From Flavobacteriales bacterium (GTDB taxonomy: Bacteria; Bacteroidota; Bacteroidia; NS11-12g; UBA9320), in assembly GCA_020635435.1 (NCBI GenBank), contig JACJZU010000003.1, positions 1 to 64,000 of the forward strand: DNA of 64,000 nt. The letters are read 5' to 3'. Under the pieces are notes generated by a model that searched no databases, was not told the DNA's origin, and saw nothing but the letters and a program-made list of their open reading frames with translations. The position numbers and the translations under genes are program-made. Shown one piece after another: positions 61,482 to 64,000 of the stretch. Position 1 is the first letter of the stretch. Each line of letters begins with the position of its first letter.

Positions 61482-63014
61482 TCATCGGATCAGAATGAGT
61501 TTTTGCCCAAACCGATCTCCACTCTCCAATTGCAGAAGGATCCGATACATTCCTGCGGGCAGAAGTGTTAGGTCCACAGGGTCATCATATCCCACTGATC
61601 CGGTTTCAATCAACACGCGACCCGCCATGTCCAGGATGCGCACCGATAAAATTCCATGTGCAGCCCGCAAGCGAATTTCCTCCCGGGCGGGATTCGGATA
61701 GATCAAAACAGTTTCCGAATTCGGAATTGTCTCTTCAACGCTCAGCATTTCATTCAATATCGAATCAACTCTCCAAACGTTCGGTAGTCCGAATCCGTAA
61801 GCCGAATCGGGGTTGGTGTATCTGTCGCCGCTCATGCGAATTGCCCGCAACAATCGGTCGTTGGGCGTATCGGGCCATTTTTGCTTTAGGCAGGCAACCA
61901 TACCCGCAATGATCGGCCCTGAAAAGGATGTGCCGTTGCCTCTCCTTATGTAACCATCGGTGTGTAAAAAGCTCGTATTTCGGCCCATGGCCATCACATC
62001 GGGCTTAACTCTGCCATCCGCACTGGGTCCTCGGCTTGAAAAGTCGGCCACCTGTTCGAAAGAATCGAGTGCCCCTACGCACAGTACATTCGGTCCGTCG
62101 CATGGAGCAGTTATGTAAAACCATGGTTTGGCGCCTTCATTTCCGGCACTGTTCGTAATGAAGATACCCCGCGAATAGGCCATCTCTGCCGCTTTGGTGA
62201 TGATCGTGGATTTGCCATCCATATCGGCATATTTATAATCGCCCTGAAGTGTGTCAAATACGGAATAGCCCAGGGAGGAGTGGATGATGTCGACCCCGAT
62301 CGAATCGGCCCATTCCAAAGCGGCTACCCAATTGAACTCCTCCAGATGGGTCTCGCTGCCGGCGTCTTCGGTGCGCGCAAGTATGAAAGTTGCCCCCGGT
62401 GCTGCACCAATCAGGGAATCGGGATAATAGATCCCGGCTATAGACAACACCTGCATCCCATGAGGGTGCGCATCGTAAACGTCGGTGTCGCCATCTACAA
62501 AATCCTTAACAACCAGTAACCTTCCGTTCCGCAATTCTTCGAAGGGAGCGAGGGAATCCAGGTTTTCGAATCCGGCATCGAACAGGGCCAGGCGAACTCC
62601 GAGGCCGGTATAACCTTCCTTGTGAAAACTATCCAGACCCAACATGCCGAGTTGTAATCTCGAGTGGCCGTTTATACCGAGCGAATCTTCCCCAATGGCG
62701 TGAGCAGTTCTTTGGTATTTACCCAGTTCCTGGATCCAATCCAATCCGGGGTAGTTTCTCGGGGGGCTTAGTTCGCAACGTATGCATCCCGCTTCGAACC
62801 AGGAGCTCACTCCTACAAATTCGCAACCGAATGCAGATGCATACTCCCTGCTCTTTAATTCAAGTGCAGCCTTGTCCGCAGTCCCAAAACCCAGCCAATA
62901 AGCTTGTGCCCGGCTCTGTTCAGTCAAGAAGAGCAGGATGAAAAAGATCCCGATCAGCGGAAGTTTATTCCGAAAGGATCTGCTTGAGTTCGTTGATCTT
63001 GAGTAAGGCTTCAA
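61482..63014 (-). CDS. Subtilisin-family (S8) protease with T9SS sorting domain
   Basis: 510 residues; signal helix PLIGIFFILLFLTEQSRA near the start. The S8 domain is about 135-425, with Asp146 (LALFDAGF), His185 (DAHPHGMQVL) and Ser363 (NGTSFSGPIIAGM) as the triad and FITNSAGNEG at the oxyanion side. The final ~75 residues are a T9SS sorting domain (LIYPNPAREEIRL, VRILDMAGRVLIETG, LPAGMYRILL). So it is a secreted peptidase delivered by T9SS. Its start at 63014 overlaps the 3' end of mutS by 50 bp; no other plausible ATG lies before the signal helix. Confidence 0.88.
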   Translation of the reverse strand: MKPYSRSTNSSRSFRNKLPLIGIFFILLFLTEQSRAQAYWLGFGTADKAALELKSREYASAFGCEFVGVSSWFEAGCIRCELSPPRNYPGLDWIQELGKYQRTAHAIGEDSLGINGHSRLQLGMLGLDSFHKEGYTGLGVRLALFDAGFENLDSLAPFEELRNGRLLVVKDFVDGDTDVYDAHPHGMQVLSIAGIYYPDSLIGAAPGATFILARTEDAGSETHLEEFNWVAALEWADSIGVDIIHSSLGYSVFDTLQGDYKYADMDGKSTIITKAAEMAYSRGIFITNSAGNEGAKPWFYITAPCDGPNVLCVGALDSFEQVADFSSRGPSADGRVKPDVMAMGRNTSFLHTDGYIRRGNGTSFSGPIIAGMVACLKQKWPDTPNDRLLRAIRMSGDRYTNPDSAYGFGLPNVWRVDSILNEMLSVEETIPNSETVLIYPNPAREEIRLRAAHGILSVRILDMAGRVLIETGSVGYDDPVDLTLLPAGMYRILLQLESGDRFGQKLILIR

Positions 63015-64000
63015 TGGGCGTTAAGGTATTCGTATCCAGTGCTTTCAAACGCCCGGCTACTTCTTTTAGTTTGGGGTCGGATATTTCGAACAAGTTGAGT
63101 TGGAAATCTGCTTCACGAATCCGCTTGAGGGTTTCCTTCCCACTGATGCTCGCACGATCCTCCTCCAATTGCTCGAGTATGGCTGAGGCTCTTTTCACAA
63201 CCGGAGCCGGAATGCCGGCCATTTGAGCAACATGGATGCCGAAGCTGTGTTCACTGCCCCCTCGTCGGATCTTGCGCAGAAACAACACTTTTTTTCCGAC
63301 CTCTTTGGTTGTAACGTGATAATTAGCCACTTGTGAGCTCTTACTTTCCAGCTCATTCAATTCGTGGTAATGCGTTGCGAACAGGGTTTTCGGATGGCTC
63401 GGGTGTTGAGCCAGGTATTCGGCAATTGCCCAAGCCAGGGATACCCCGTCGAATGTACTGGTACCTCTCCCGATCTCGTCGAGGAGGATCAAACTGCGAT
63501 CGCTCAAGTTGTTGAGTATGCTCGCTGTTTCGATCATTTCAACCATGAAGGTTGACTCGCCCTGACTGATATTATCGCTCGCCCCAACTCGCGTATATAT
63601 CTTGTCTACCAAACCGATCTGAGCATGTTTGGCTGCTACGAAACAACCGATCTGCGCCATTACCACAGCGAGCGCTGTTTGCCTCAACAGCGCCGATTTT
63701 CCGGACATATTCGGACCGGTAAGAATGATAAGCTGATGTTCGCTTTCGTTTAGGAGCATGTCATTTGGTACATACTCCTCACCGTGAGCCAGTTGCGTTT
63801 CAATGACCGGGTGGCGGCATTCATTCAAAACAAGAGCATAGCCTTCATCCATTTCCGGTATCACATAATTCTGAACAGATGAAACTTCGGCAAACCCATA
63901 TAAACAATCCAATGCAGCGAGTGCCCGTGCATTTACCTGAAGGGCAGGGATGTATTCCTGCAGGTCGTTCACAAAATCCTCATAAAGTCGCAGTTCAATG
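62965..64000 (-). CDS. mutS: DNA mismatch repair protein MutS (3' part; cut by window end)
   Basis: About 345 C-terminal residues; the reading frame continues past 64000 upstream of the GTG at 63972, so the gene is partial here only because of the window edge. Visible are the end of the lever/clamp region (DLQEYIPALQVNARALAALD), the ATPase with Walker A (GPNMSGKSALLRQ), signature (TFMVEMIETASILNN), Walker B (LILLDEIGRGTSTFDG) and the His-containing ATHYHELNELE, and a short C-terminal helical tail. It recognises base mismatches. Upstream of the S8 protease gene with a 50-bp overlap. Confidence 0.95.
   Translation of the reverse strand, partial: IELRLYEDFVNDLQEYIPALQVNARALAALDCLYGFAEVSSVQNYVIPEMDEGYALVLNECRHPVIETQLAHGEEYVPNDMLLNESEHQLIILTGPNMSGKSALLRQTALAVVMAQIGCFVAAKHAQIGLVDKIYTRVGASDNISQGESTFMVEMIETASILNNLSDRSLILLDEIGRGTSTFDGVSLAWAIAEYLAQHPSHPKTLFATHYHELNELESKSSQVANYHVTTKEVGKKVLFLRKIRRGGSEHSFGIHVAQMAGIPAPVVKRASAILEQLEEDRASISGKETLKRIREADFQLNLFEISDPKLKEVAGRLKALDTNTLTPIEALLKINELKQILSE

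Overview
The window reads as an ordinary chromosomal segment of a free-living, aerobic member of the Bacteroidota. Support comes from type IX secretion (T9SS) components and cargo, lipoproteins with Bacteroidota-style signals, TAnnTTTG-type promoter boxes, the long NusB, the split transketolase, DUF4837 and DUF1573 proteins, and dense TTG/GTG start-codon use. The exact family cannot be read from the sequence. There are no rRNA genes, CRISPR arrays or complete prophages.

Layout. 0.2-1.3 kb: a tyrosine recombinase preceded by an inverted repeat. 1.4-4.6 kb: transketolase in two subunits with a von Willebrand A protein gene between them. 4.7-10.5 kb: an FAD oxidoreductase, then a leftward housekeeping block (nusB, DUF1573, yajC, coaE, PyrR-like phosphoribosyltransferase) and alanine dehydrogenase. 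10.7-14.1 kb: lytic transglycosylase, DUF4837 lipoprotein, purN and a small secreted protein. 14.2-14.7 kb: a decayed parDE toxin-antitoxin operon. 15.0-21.1 kb: PorE-like OmpA lipoprotein, phosphodiesterase, DUF3127 protein, T9SS cargo protein and an unusual pyruvate kinase-like protein. 21.2-21.3 kb: an 8-bp G-rich tandem repeat. 21.5-31.2 kb: LysE transporter, propeller proteins, DUF2279 protein, phosphohexomutase, glutaryl-CoA-type dehydrogenase and folB.

31.2-38.6 kb: a large propeller protein with both a lipobox and a T9SS sorting domain, a K+/H+ antiporter, and a two-gene unit of Thermus-type isocitrate dehydrogenase followed by isocitrate dehydrogenase kinase/phosphatase (AceK). 38.9-48.3 kb: a glycosyltransferase, a very large C25-family (PorU2-like) protein, succinyl-CoA:3-ketoacid CoA-transferase subunits, malate dehydrogenase and an AT-rich orphan gene. 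48.3-53.5 kb: DMT transporter and the conserved translation operon (TPR lipoprotein, thrS, infC, rpmI, rplT). 53.5-61.1 kb: homogentisate dioxygenase, a REP-associated transposase with its repeat, a small glycosyltransferase group, an HI0933-type flavoprotein and an orphan secreted protein. 61.1-64.0 kb: tRNA-Leu, tRNA-Gly, a T9SS-targeted subtilisin and the 3' part of mutS.

How the genes fit together. Carbon metabolism recurs: TCA cycle (icd, mdh) with possible post-translational control through AceK, ketone-body and aromatic/lysine breakdown (scoAB, hmgA, glutaryl-CoA-type dehydrogenase) feeding acetyl-CoA, and the pentose phosphate pathway. Envelope and secretion is the second theme: T9SS-related proteins, T9SS-exported proteins, peptidoglycan enzymes and surface-glycan transferases. 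The most notable items are the icd-aceK pair, the fossil parDE operon, and the two copies of an 8-bp G-rich repeat upstream of genes that appear to be translated from leaderless mRNAs.
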